Translations under genes and position numbers: made by a program | The notes under the pieces: generated by a model | The model's input: the letters and a program-made list of their open reading frames with translations, nothing else | Database searches by the model: none | What the model was told of the DNA's origin: nothing | Shown here: piece by piece, positions 1 through 5,986 of the stretch | How positions within the stretch are numbered: the stretch's first letter is position 1 | Layout of the letters: each line of letters opens with the position of its first letter | From: CAYSHJ01 sp964589725 | Lineage (GTDB): Bacteria; Planctomycetota; Planctomycetia; Planctomycetales; Planctomycetaceae | Reading direction: 5' to 3' | NCBI GenBank assembly: GCA_964589725.1 | Contig: CAZPUJ010000672.1 | Coordinates: 1-14,525, forward strand | Length of the DNA: 14,525 nucleotides

Positions 1-1112
1 CCCAGAATGACGGTCGACAGCAGTTTCCTGCTCGGCAGATCGAACAGAAACAGCTTGGCTTCATCGCCCTGCCAGCTCGTCGCGGCCAGGGTGCGGCCAT
101 CGGGCGAGAACGCCGAATTGAAGCCGGATTTTTTCTCGTCCAAGACAAAGGACGCGACCTCCTGCCCCGACGCCATGTCCCAGAGTTTCAGGGACGATTC
201 CCAACTCTGCCAGTTCTTGCGCGCCGGGAACGTTTGAGTCGTCCCCGTCAACAACCGCCCATCCGGAGAAAAATGCCAGATGTTGATCCTGGTGAACGGG
301 TCGGTGATCGGGATCGAGAGCTTTTCCTCGGCTGTTGCCGTATCGAACAACTTCACCGCAGTGGTGTAGTGATCGCCGTCGTTAGCGGTGATTGCAATCG
401 TCTGGCTGTCGGGCGCGAACGTGCCCACGACGCTGACCTTGTCGGGCAGCGGTCGAACTTGCTGGGTCTTCACATCCCGCAGGCTCGTGGCGCGCGGCGG
501 CGAACTTTCATAGTCGCCGGGCAACTCCTCGCCGGTCAGGAAGGTGGAGCCGTCCGGCGAGAGTTGCAGGACGAGGATGTTATGCGGTGGATTGGGCTTG
601 ATGGTCTGCAACGGTTCACCGTTCGAGAGATCCCACGACCGCACATCACTGTCGAACTCCCAGCGGACCATCCGTTTGCCGTCCTTCTCGAAGCGCGTGG
701 CTTTACGATTCGACCGCGAGAGGTACAGCGTGCTCCAGTCCGGCGAGAGAAGAAAACCCCTCGCGTCACCTCGGATGCCGAAATGGGTTTCGATCTTCGT
801 AAGTTGCTTGCCGGTCTCGGTGTCCCAGACCTGAATGACACCGCCCTGGTAGTCGACAGCGATGAGCCGCTGGCCGTCGGGCGAGTAGCGCAGGCCGGAC
901 AGGATCGCCCTGCGATTCGGGTGCTGCAGCGCGAGCTTGAGCCGCTGAGAAACCGGCACTAGCTTCGGATCGAACCGAGGCGCGACGACCTTGACTTCGT
1001 GGCGAGACGCAGCGACGCGGCCGTCTTTCCAAGCGTCGAACGCGATTGTGACATGGGCTGTGCCGATGCCGACCGTCGCGGGAGCCCCAACTGGGCCGTC
1101 AAGATTGTACGT
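1..1112 (-). CDS. WD40-repeat propeller, C-terminal part of the gene split by an in-frame TGA (runs off the left edge)
   Basis: Reading the minus strand from 1112 to base 1 gives an uninterrupted frame of about 370 codons with no stop. It has about six WD40-type repeats, each with an SPDG or APDS turn and a WD or FD strand end: GLRYSPDGQRL, LLSPDWSTLYL, LQLSPDGSTFL, GTFAPDSQTIA, WHFSPDGRLL and SAFSPDGRTLA. WD40 propellers are protein-interaction scaffolds, and no partner can be named here. The first 50 or so residues (TYNLDGPVG to HEVKVV) look like the end of a beta-sandwich domain, not the start of a protein. The first ATG, GTG or TTG in frame is a GTG at 957-959, 51 codons in. The segment therefore lacks a sensible start of its own and continues the 1113-1922 frame across the TGA. 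It is either the second half of one protein made by readthrough or recoding, or the dead half of a gene broken by a nonsense change. The C-terminus lies outside the window. Confidence 0.85.
1083..1097 (-). promoter_or_regulatory. Small hairpin downstream of the in-frame TGA (SECIS-like geometry)
   Basis: In the minus-strand RNA, GGCCC pairs with GGGCU (the outer pair is G-U) around the loop AGUUG. The loop begins 20 bases after the UGA and has a G in its second position. As I recall them, bacterial SECIS elements lie directly downstream of the UGA with an apical loop about 16-37 bases away and a G near the loop start, so the geometry fits. The stem is only 4-5 base pairs, and such hairpins arise often by chance in GC-rich sequence. 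Taken alone this is weak evidence. Confidence 0.25.
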
Positions 1113-1115
1113 TCA
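1113..1115 (-). other. In-frame TGA inside a gene: candidate selenocysteine codon or nonsense mutation
   Basis: On the minus strand the codons run GAG CGT TGC TGA ACG TAC AAT. The frame before and after is the same, and both sides read as parts of one domain. TGA directly follows a Cys codon (TGC) and is one base away from TGC or TGT. At least four other genes in the window end in TGA (enolase, permease, cupin, metallopeptidase), so TGA is a normal stop in this genome and general reassignment is excluded. Selenocysteine insertion, a nonsense mutation and a sequencing error all remain possible. Confidence 0.6.
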
Positions 1116-1922
1116 GCAACGCTCTTTGATTTCGTAGAGCTCCTTGACCGGCGCGTCTCCCTTCCGAGCGGACGGGTATGTAATTTCGACTGTGGGGTAA
1201 ACCTTCTCGGGGATGACCCCTTCGTAGCCAATGAAGGCGGTCGTGCCCGCCCCCAGCCCCGGCGTGCCGACGCCGAGCACCAAGTCCGTCGTGCGACCGA
1301 CCGTCAACTGCTGCGGGCCGTAGAGCGTGACCTGCCACGGCCCGCCGAAGTGGATGATCGGCGCGTCCTCCGGCTTGTCGGCAAACTTCAGAAGTCCATG
1401 GGCATCCCCAACGGTCGCCTGTTGTCCGATCCGCCCGCCGATGCCGGCGCCCTTCCAACCAGGCATCTCGACATCGGCCCTCACGGAGTAGCCCCGCGCC
1501 TGCGGGTCCACGGCGAGGTGCTCCTTCACCTGTTCGTATCGTTCGGCGAGGTAATCGAGCTTCCCGATGTTGACGCTCAAGTTCTTGTGCGTGAGCTTCC
1601 CGGCGCGGACGTCACCGGCCTCGAACCACAGGTTGCCGTCCGCGGCGTTGGTACCGTCGCTTTTCTTCGCGGTGACTCGTTCGCCGTCTTCGGTCAAGTC
1701 GCCGTTCGCGTTGCGGTCCACATAGAGAACATTGCCGTCAAGCACGAGCCACACGCGCGTCTCCGCGTTTGGGCCGAAGACGAGCAGGCAGTATTTTGGT
1801 TTCGAGGTGTAGGCCGGCTCCTGAGTGATCTTCCGCTCGATCTTCGTCAGATCGTGAGCCCAAGTTGAAGCCGCTGAAATTGACATGCACGCGAACGCCG
1901 CTATCCAATGTGAAATCTTCAT
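1113..1922 (-). CDS. Secreted N-terminal domain with DxNxNGD motif, in frame with the WD40 part
   Basis: This encodes 269 residues before a TGA. The ATG at 1920-1922 starts MKISHWIAAFACMSISAA, a typical Sec signal peptide, with cleavage likely after STWA. GGGGGAG lies about 10 bases upstream as a ribosome binding site. A start further upstream at 2048 would add 42 unlikely residues in front of the signal peptide and was rejected. The mature part includes VLYVDRNANGDLTEDGERV, a short Asp/Asn-rich loop of the calcium-binding kind that I associate with planctomycete secreted proteins, followed by beta-rich sequence to VKELYEIKERC. The frame then meets TGA and carries on as TYNLDGPVG into a WD40 propeller with no start codon of its own. 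From recalled planctomycete relatives I expect one fused protein here, often with a second Cys at the TGA position. The function is unknown, and the product is probably exported. Confidence 0.75.
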   Translation of the reverse strand: MKISHWIAAFACMSISAASTWAHDLTKIERKITQEPAYTSKPKYCLLVFGPNAETRVWLVLDGNVLYVDRNANGDLTEDGERVTAKKSDGTNAADGNLWFEAGDVRAGKLTHKNLSVNIGKLDYLAERYEQVKEHLAVDPQARGYSVRADVEMPGWKGAGIGGRIGQQATVGDAHGLLKFADKPEDAPIIHFGGPWQVTLYGPQQLTVGRTTDLVLGVGTPGLGAGTTAFIGYEGVIPEKVYPTVEITYPSARKGDAPVKELYEIKERC

Positions 1923-2075
1923 GTCAACTTGGCTCCCCCGACATGGCCCAACAGTTGCGTATCCCGAACGTAAGATAGCACAGGACAACCGTGGTCTCGG
2001 TTCGTTCGGGTTGGACGACCAAGTGCCGGTGGTCGCTCGGTTTGTCAAACGGTTTCGATTCTTGCGAGCGCAACT

Positions 2076-2094
2076 CGGATGCGAGACGCATCCG
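2076..2094 (-). terminator. Perfect hairpin after the left gpsA-tail remnant
   Basis: CGGATGCG and CGCATCCG pair in an 8-bp perfect stem around a 3-base loop, 5 bases beyond the TAA at 2100-2102. There is no clear T-run after it. It may be a transcription terminator inherited with the gene tail, since the second gpsA-tail copy has a comparable hairpin in the same place. Confidence 0.45.
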
Positions 2095-2152
2095 CCACGT
2101 TACTCGCCGCGCGGCGGGCGTTGCATGAGGGACTCGGTGGCGGCGAGGGATT
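2083..2152. repeat. Direct repeat, left copy (gpsA 3' end plus hairpin arm)
   Basis: This segment matches 2546-2615 in the same orientation at 62 of 70 positions by eye. The repeat covers the last codons of the remnant frame, the TAA stop and part of the following hairpin. The similarity fades beyond about 2152. Together the two copies flank the small gene at 2211-2444. Confidence 0.75.
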
Positions 2153-2210
2153 TCGACTCGAACAGGATGGCGCAGACTCCGCGATTGCGGCCGTGGCCGC
2201 TGACGCAGAG
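2100..2210 (-). pseudogene. gpsA: gpsA C-terminal remnant, left copy
   Basis: The frame ends VCAILFESKSLAATESLM, then QRPPRGE and TAA. This resembles the extreme C-terminus of NAD(P)-dependent glycerol-3-phosphate dehydrogenase (an xVLFEGKxPxxAVxELMxRxxKxE type of tail in my recollection of the family). Only about 25 codons look homologous. The preceding residues (LCVSGHGRNRG) do not, and the frame begins right after the TAG that ends the 2211-2444 gene, in the same frame, with no start codon. It cannot make GpsA and is best read as a decayed gene tail. A second, longer copy lies at 2563-2725. The gpsA identity is recalled family similarity, not a search result. Confidence 0.5.
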
Positions 2211-2444
2211 CTAGGTATCCGTGCGATTCATCAGGTCGCCGATCACTTGGCTGACGCTTTCGTGGTCGAACAAGACGGGAATACCGCCAGGCCCAAGGTA
2301 CACAGCCACTCCCTCGCGCACGACCAAGGCGTCGGGGTGGCCGACTTCAAAGCGGTCTCCATTGACCAACGCAACTGTGAACGGGCGGAAGGGGACGAGC
2401 CGCTTAAAGGCTTGCATCGTTCCATCAAAGTTTTGCGCGTCCAT
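2211..2444 (-). CDS. Small conserved protein of unknown function, 77 aa
   Basis: The protein runs from MDAQNFDGTMQAFKRLVPF to SQVIGDLMNRTDT. The core, FRPFTVALVNGDRFEVGHPD followed by ALVVREGVAVYLGPGG, resembles a family of short hypothetical proteins that I recall as frequent in planctomycetes. It looks like a small beta-barrel-like fold with VNGDRFEV and DALVVREG strands. There is no signal peptide or membrane segment, so it should be cytoplasmic. GGAGAG lies 9 bases before the ATG at 2442-2444, which supports this start over the internal Met at residue 10. A sigma70-like promoter can be drawn at 2490-2518. It appears to be a single-gene unit. It sits between two direct repeats made of a gpsA tail, suggesting it was carried or copied in as a unit. 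No function can be given. Confidence 0.8.
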   Translation of the reverse strand: MDAQNFDGTMQAFKRLVPFRPFTVALVNGDRFEVGHPDALVVREGVAVYLGPGGIPVLFDHESVSQVIGDLMNRTDT

Positions 2445-2489
2445 TTCGTCTCGCTCTCCGGTGCTGACTGTCGAACTCTTCGCTGAGAG

Positions 2490-2518
2490 AGGATATCACG
2501 GCCCGGTGTCGGCGGCAA
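2490..2518 (-). promoter_or_regulatory. Possible sigma70-type promoter of the 77-aa gene
   Basis: On the minus strand, TTGCCG (2513-2518) and TATCCT (2490-2495) are separated by 17 bases. Each matches the sigma70 consensus at four of six positions. The spacing is ideal and the pair lies 45 bases upstream of the ATG. Weak matches of this kind also arise by chance. Confidence 0.35.
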
Positions 2519-2536
2519 ACTTTTGCTGATGCTGTC

Positions 2537-2559
2537 CACGGATCCGAGACGCATCCGTG
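2537..2559 (-). terminator. Hairpin after the right gpsA-tail remnant
   Basis: CACGGAT and ATCCGTG form a 7-bp stem around a 9-base loop, 3 bases after the TAA at 2563-2565. It corresponds in place and partly in sequence to the hairpin at 2076-2094. There is no T-run, so it is a likely but weak terminator for transcripts coming from the metallopeptidase gene. Confidence 0.4.
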
Positions 2560-2615
2560 ACGTTACTCGCCGCGTGGTGGGCGTTGCAGGAGGGATTCGG
2601 TGGCGGCGGGGGACT
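2546..2615. repeat. Direct repeat, right copy (gpsA 3' end plus hairpin arm)
   Basis: This is the partner of 2083-2152, with 62 of 70 positions identical. Most differences inside the coding part are silent or conservative (for example the codons of RPPRGE), and identity continues past the stop codon. The copies therefore arose by DNA duplication and not by protein-level convergence. Confidence 0.75.
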
Positions 2616-2725
2616 TGGCTTCGATTGCAACAGTGAAGACTTCGTGGGGGATCGGCATGTCGATCTCTTTTTGCCGAACGAGGTCGTGGATGCTGCGAGC
2701 GGTCGTCACACCTTTCTGATATGTT
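2563..2725 (-). pseudogene. gpsA: gpsA C-terminal remnant, right copy
   Basis: About 53 codons read TYQKGVTTARSIHDLVRQ, then KEIDMPIPHEVFTVAIEA, then KSPAATESLLQRPPRGE and TAA. The pattern GVxTARSxHDL, IxMPIxxEV and ESLxxRPPRGE matches the last helices of glycerol-3-phosphate dehydrogenase GpsA as I know the family, where GVxTxRAV and MPIxxxVY are typical. There is no start codon and nothing of the NAD-binding N-terminal domain. The frame emerges right at the stop of the metallopeptidase gene (2732-2734), suggesting the rest of gpsA was lost or replaced when that gene arrived. Stop and tail are intact, so decay is recent or selection acts on the 3' DNA. Confidence 0.6.
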
Positions 2726-2731
2726 GCGCGT

Positions 2732-4081
2732 TCACTTCGTCTCGCAGAACGAGCGCCACGCCTTCGTGAGGTCGTCCCAGTTCGTCTGCCACACCGGTTC
2801 CAAGTGCGGCGCGAGGTCGGTGGTCTTCGCGTCTCGCAGGCGCTCGAACAGCACGGGCAAACGGGACGAGTAGCGTTCGTCGGTCAGTAGCAATTGGCAC
2901 AGCGTCGCGGCTTGCCAGTAACGATCGAGCGGCAGTCGCTGGCCGTTGCAGAGTGTCTTCAATGGCAGACGTCGCTCTGGCGAGCCGAGTCCCTTCACGA
3001 TGAGTTCTTTGAGTTCCTCTTGCGGATGAAATCTGAGCTGGAAGTAGGTCGCCAAACCCTCGTGCAGCCAGTCTCCATGCAGCGGAAGTCGCGACGTCCG
3101 GCAAAGGTAACCGTGCAGGAACTCGTGCGTGTAAACCGGACGCAGGGTGCGGTGCCGGTCGTCCCACGAAGAGATGCTGACGCCTTGCACCGTGTAGCCG
3201 TCTGAGTCGGGCGCGTCCAGCCGGCCGCTCAATTGGCGAGCAAAGCGCGGGACAAATCGCCGATACTCGTCACGCGTTTGAAAGACGATCAGCAACGGCG
3301 CGCGAGGCGACACAGGCAAGAACGGCAATTCACGTCGCACTTCCTTCGTGACGGAGCCAAGATGGCCGGCGAGCTGCTCCAAGTCGAGCGACGTCGCGTT
3401 TGTGAGCAACTCGACTTCGCGAGTTTCCAGCGATCGTGGCTGCGGTTCCCCGGTAGCGTCGTCGGACGAAGGGAACGCGAGCGGACCAATCGAGCTCGCC
3501 GTCGGAAAGTCCTCACGTGGCATCTCACTCGGAGATGCCGACAAGGTGTCGAGCGTGATCGTTCCGGGATCGCGCAGCACCAAGGCGATCCAGCAAACCT
3601 GGTCCCAGCGCGGGACACGGCTGTCGCCCCAGCGAAACCAATCCAGCGGCAGCAGCACCTGTTGCCAGCCGACGTGCGATAGTTCGACCTTGCGCGTGAA
3701 GTGCGTTTGCCGATCCGCTTCGAGCAAACGGCAATCTAACGCCACGGTGGGATGCCGCTTGGCTTCGTCGGCCGTGCGATGCACCCACACGGACAGCGAC
3801 TCGACCTTTCGCCAATCGACACGAGCCGGATCGGTCTTCGTGATGAAGCCGCAACCCGCCGGTCCCGACATGCGAACCGCGCGGCCTTGAGGTCGCGAAT
3901 CACTTTCGGACGTCGCCGACTCCGGAGTCCAATAATCCAGCTCGGCCATACCCAGCGGCGCAAGTTGTTCGGAGGAAGCTCCCACTTCGAACGTGAGCAG
4001 GTCTCGTGCGAACGATGGTGACGCGAGGGAGGTCACGCCAAGCCACAACAGACACACGCGAAGAACGATGATCGGTCTCAC
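2732..4081 (-). CDS. Secreted gluzincin-like metallopeptidase with an N-terminal beta-sandwich domain
   Basis: The product is 449 residues. It starts with GTG at 4079-4081, with GAGGAG 9 bases upstream. Residues 1-25 form a signal peptide (VLRVCLLWLGVTSLA, then SPSFA). Residues 28-185 look like a carbohydrate-binding or CIA30-type beta sandwich (VDWRKVESLSVWVHR, VLLPLDWFRWGD, GTITLDTLSAS). The C-terminal half carries HEFLH at 319-323, a zinc-binding HExxH, followed by WLHEGLATYFQ with Glu341 as the likely third ligand. This is the gluzincin layout of DUF1570 or peptidase-MA-like proteins. All expected metal ligands are present, so it is probably active outside the cytoplasm or in the cell wall. 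The substrate is unknown. It stands alone between the gpsA remnant and an intergenic repeat. I am confident of the metallopeptidase fold and less so of the N-terminal domain name. Confidence 0.85.
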   Translation of the reverse strand: MRPIIVLRVCLLWLGVTSLASPSFARDLLTFEVGASSEQLAPLGMAELDYWTPESATSESDSRPQGRAVRMSGPAGCGFITKTDPARVDWRKVESLSVWVHRTADEAKRHPTVALDCRLLEADRQTHFTRKVELSHVGWQQVLLPLDWFRWGDSRVPRWDQVCWIALVLRDPGTITLDTLSASPSEMPREDFPTASSIGPLAFPSSDDATGEPQPRSLETREVELLTNATSLDLEQLAGHLGSVTKEVRRELPFLPVSPRAPLLIVFQTRDEYRRFVPRFARQLSGRLDAPDSDGYTVQGVSISSWDDRHRTLRPVYTHEFLHGYLCRTSRLPLHGDWLHEGLATYFQLRFHPQEELKELIVKGLGSPERRLPLKTLCNGQRLPLDRYWQAATLCQLLLTDERYSSRLPVLFERLRDAKTTDLAPHLEPVWQTNWDDLTKAWRSFCETK

Positions 4082-4113
4082 AAAAGTTGGCTCCTCGAAG
4101 CTGCGTCGAAACC

Positions 4114-4212
4114 CGTAGGTCAGGCTTTCTGGCCTGACTCGAACGGCTCAAACCGTGTTAATTCCGGATCGGTTGTTTCCAGATCGGGTCAGCCTGCAAA
4201 GGCTGACCTACG
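4114..4212. repeat. Composite palindromic intergenic repeat (CGTAGGTCAG ends)
   Basis: The element begins CGTAGGTCAG and ends CTGACCTACG, exact inverted repeats. Each end also folds on itself: GTCAGG/CCTGAC at the left and GTCAGCCT/AGGCTGAC at the right. The roughly 25-base arms match each other at about 20 positions. The roughly 50 bases between them are not repeated. It lies in the gap between divergent genes and carries no frame. It resembles the REP-like or MITE-like repeats I recall from planctomycete genomes. The rest of the gap (4213-4418) holds no gene. Confidence 0.7.
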
Positions 4213-4347
4213 TCGGTTTTGAAACCGCTTCTCGGAAGCAACGTCGTCGCGAAGTTTAGCCGCGAGACGAGAGCCTCGTGAACGTGACATCGCCTGTCGA
4301 GGTGAATCACTTTCGTCTGTGAAGCCGCGTAGTTACGTTGCCGCTCT

Positions 4348-4366
4348 CCGACGAAGCCTGCGTCGG
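4348..4366. repeat. Short hairpin in the hydrolase leader
   Basis: CCGACG and CGTCGG pair over a 7-base loop about 50 bases before the hydrolase start. It may be part of another repeat family or a leader hairpin. The stem is short and no T-run follows. Confidence 0.3.
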
Positions 4367-4418
4367 CCACAATGAATCGCCGCGCGCGAACGAATCCGGC
4401 ACTCGAGGTCACTTTCGC

Positions 4419-5768
4419 ATGTTTTGCCATTCGCCACGTTTTTTGTTGAGCCTCGCTTCCGTGTTCGTCGCGTTGGCCGCTTCGAACTCGACTGGCATTC
4501 GCGCCAATGACGCCGGCTATCAAAAAGAAGTCTCGGTGCGCGAGCCGACTCGGCTGGATTGGGTCTTCGCGGTGGCAAACCAAAGCCGGACCGATCCGCC
4601 GAAGGAATGGTTGGGTGAGTACGACTCGGCCCAACAAAGGTATGAGCTTTTCGTGCCGGCCTTGCCGTCACCATCGAAGACAACTGCGGCGGCACGTCCG
4701 CAAGCCAAGAAGAAATCGTCTAAGGAATTAGCCGCGAAATCAGATGCGACTCGAGGCGACAACGGGCTGCCGCTGGTTCTGTTCATCTCAGCCGGCGATC
4801 AACCGGCCGGATGGAATCAACTCGAAACGGCCTGCCGCGAGAAGGGATTTGCCTTCGCGAGTCCGTTCGGAGCGGGCAACAACACACCGATGCCAAAACG
4901 TATTCGCATCGTGCTCGACGTGCTGGATGACATTCGTCGAAAGCATAAGGTCGATCCGGATCGCACATATGTCGCCGGATTTTCCGGCGGTGGGCGGGTC
5001 GCGTGTGGGATCACATTCGCGTTACCGGAACTTTTCGGCGGCGTGATACCGGTCTGTGCGGCGGGCGACTTGCGCGACGAGACTTGGTTGCGACATCGCG
5101 TGATTGATCGGCTGAGCGTCGCGTTGATCACCGGGACCGGCGATTTCAATCGAGGGGAGGTCGAACTCTTTCGCGGCCCGATGCTGACGGACGTTGGCGT
5201 GCGGACCAAAGTCACAGTCGTTCCGCAAATGGGGCACGGCATCCCGGACTCAACGACGTTCGCAGAGGCGCTGGATTGGCTCGACGCCGGCGCGGTCGCG
5301 CGGCGCAAGCTTGCTCAATCGTATCCGGCCAGCCGCCTCGCTGGGGATGCGACTTCCGGCCGCGAGGAGTCGGCGAAAGCACTCTTCGCCGAAGGTCAGT
5401 CGCGGCTGACGGACGCGAACACGTTGTACTCTGGCTTGATGCAGTTGCAGGGAGTCCTGCAACGCTGGCCCGATCTGGACGTGGCCGAGAAGGCGAAGGC
5501 GCTTCTGCTCGAATACGAAGGCCGGAATGAACGACCTTGGGAGGCGGACGACATCTCCGAGCAACGTCGTTTCTTGATCGCTCGCGCGCGGGGGTTGAGC
5601 GATTATTCGTCGGGAAATCTTCCGCCACAGTACGTCAAGCAACGTGCTGAAATGCTCGCGGCGGCCATTCAGCTTTGGGAGTTGATCGTGCAAGACGGCC
5701 AAGACGAGACGGCGGTCGAGGAAGCGAAGCGGCGATTGCCGGAGTTGAAGAAGTTGGCCAACGAATAA
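4419..5768 (+). CDS. Secreted alpha/beta hydrolase with a C-terminal helical tail
   Basis: The product is 449 residues from the ATG at 4419, chosen because it opens a clear signal peptide (MFCHSPRFLLSLASVFVALA) and has GAGG 10 bases upstream. A start at 4338 would add 27 residues in front of the signal peptide. Residues 118-290 form an alpha/beta-hydrolase core: LVLFISAGDQPAGW, then the nucleophile elbow GFSGGG (Ser189), GTGDFN (Asp242) and GHGIPD (His273), a complete Ser-Asp-His triad. The closest recalled relatives are the PHB-depolymerase or feruloyl-esterase-like group. Residues 85-112 are a Lys/Ala-rich linker. Residues 315-449 are helical with a TPR-like look (LFAEGQSRL, LQGVLQRWPDLDVAEKAKAL, AAAIQLWELIV). 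It is likely an exported esterase or peptidase-like hydrolase of unknown substrate. It is divergent from the metallopeptidase gene. Confidence 0.8.
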   Translation: MFCHSPRFLLSLASVFVALAASNSTGIRANDAGYQKEVSVREPTRLDWVFAVANQSRTDPPKEWLGEYDSAQQRYELFVPALPSPSKTTAAARPQAKKKSSKELAAKSDATRGDNGLPLVLFISAGDQPAGWNQLETACREKGFAFASPFGAGNNTPMPKRIRIVLDVLDDIRRKHKVDPDRTYVAGFSGGGRVACGITFALPELFGGVIPVCAAGDLRDETWLRHRVIDRLSVALITGTGDFNRGEVELFRGPMLTDVGVRTKVTVVPQMGHGIPDSTTFAEALDWLDAGAVARRKLAQSYPASRLAGDATSGREESAKALFAEGQSRLTDANTLYSGLMQLQGVLQRWPDLDVAEKAKALLLEYEGRNERPWEADDISEQRRFLIARARGLSDYSSGNLPPQYVKQRAEMLAAAIQLWELIVQDGQDETAVEEAKRRLPELKKLANE

Positions 5769-5855
5769 TGGTGGCTTGTTTGGGTTTCGCCGAGACGTTA
5801 CTGGAGAGACTGCGGAGACCTGCTCCCTAACTCGCGCTTCGCCTGTAATCTTGCT

Positions 5856-5959
5856 CCCTCTCCCCCGCATCGGGGGAGAGGGCTGGGGTGAGGGGGTTCA
5901 TGGCCCGGTGGAGCACTCGGCCCCTCACCCAACCCTCTCCCCCGCGGCGGGGGAGAGGG
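5856..5959. repeat. Inverted pair of CCCTCTCCCCCG hairpin repeats upstream of gcvT
   Basis: Two hairpins each have a perfect 12-bp stem (CCCTCTCCCCCG with CGGGGGAGAGGG) and a 3-base loop: 5856-5882 (loop CAT) and 5933-5959 (loop CGG). Outside the stems the copies face each other: GGCTGGGGTGAGGGG after the first and CCCCTCACCCAACC before the second. The second copy continues with GACCAGAC. It fills most of the 5769-5986 gap and ends 27 bases before the gcvT ATG. A third copy lies inside the enolase gene (8508-8553). I saw no glycine-riboswitch-like sequence in this leader. Confidence 0.85.
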
Positions 5960-5986
5960 GACCAGACTTTTGAGAAAGAGACCTCA

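Noticed and set aside
999..1868. Long plus-strand frame opposite the secreted domain
   Set aside because: It is the antisense of a convincing minus-strand gene, its composition is Arg/Val/Gly-rich and it has no recognisable domain.
1113..2048. Longer start for the secreted domain at 2048
   Set aside because: It adds 42 residues without family look in front of a clear signal peptide; the ATG at 1920-1922 has a ribosome binding site.
5856..5959. CRISPR-like repeats
   Set aside because: There are only two units, in inverted orientation, each a perfect self-palindrome with no regular spacers.
5769..5986. Glycine riboswitch upstream of gcvT
   Set aside because: The leader is mostly repeat hairpins; I could not find the conserved glycine aptamer core by eye.
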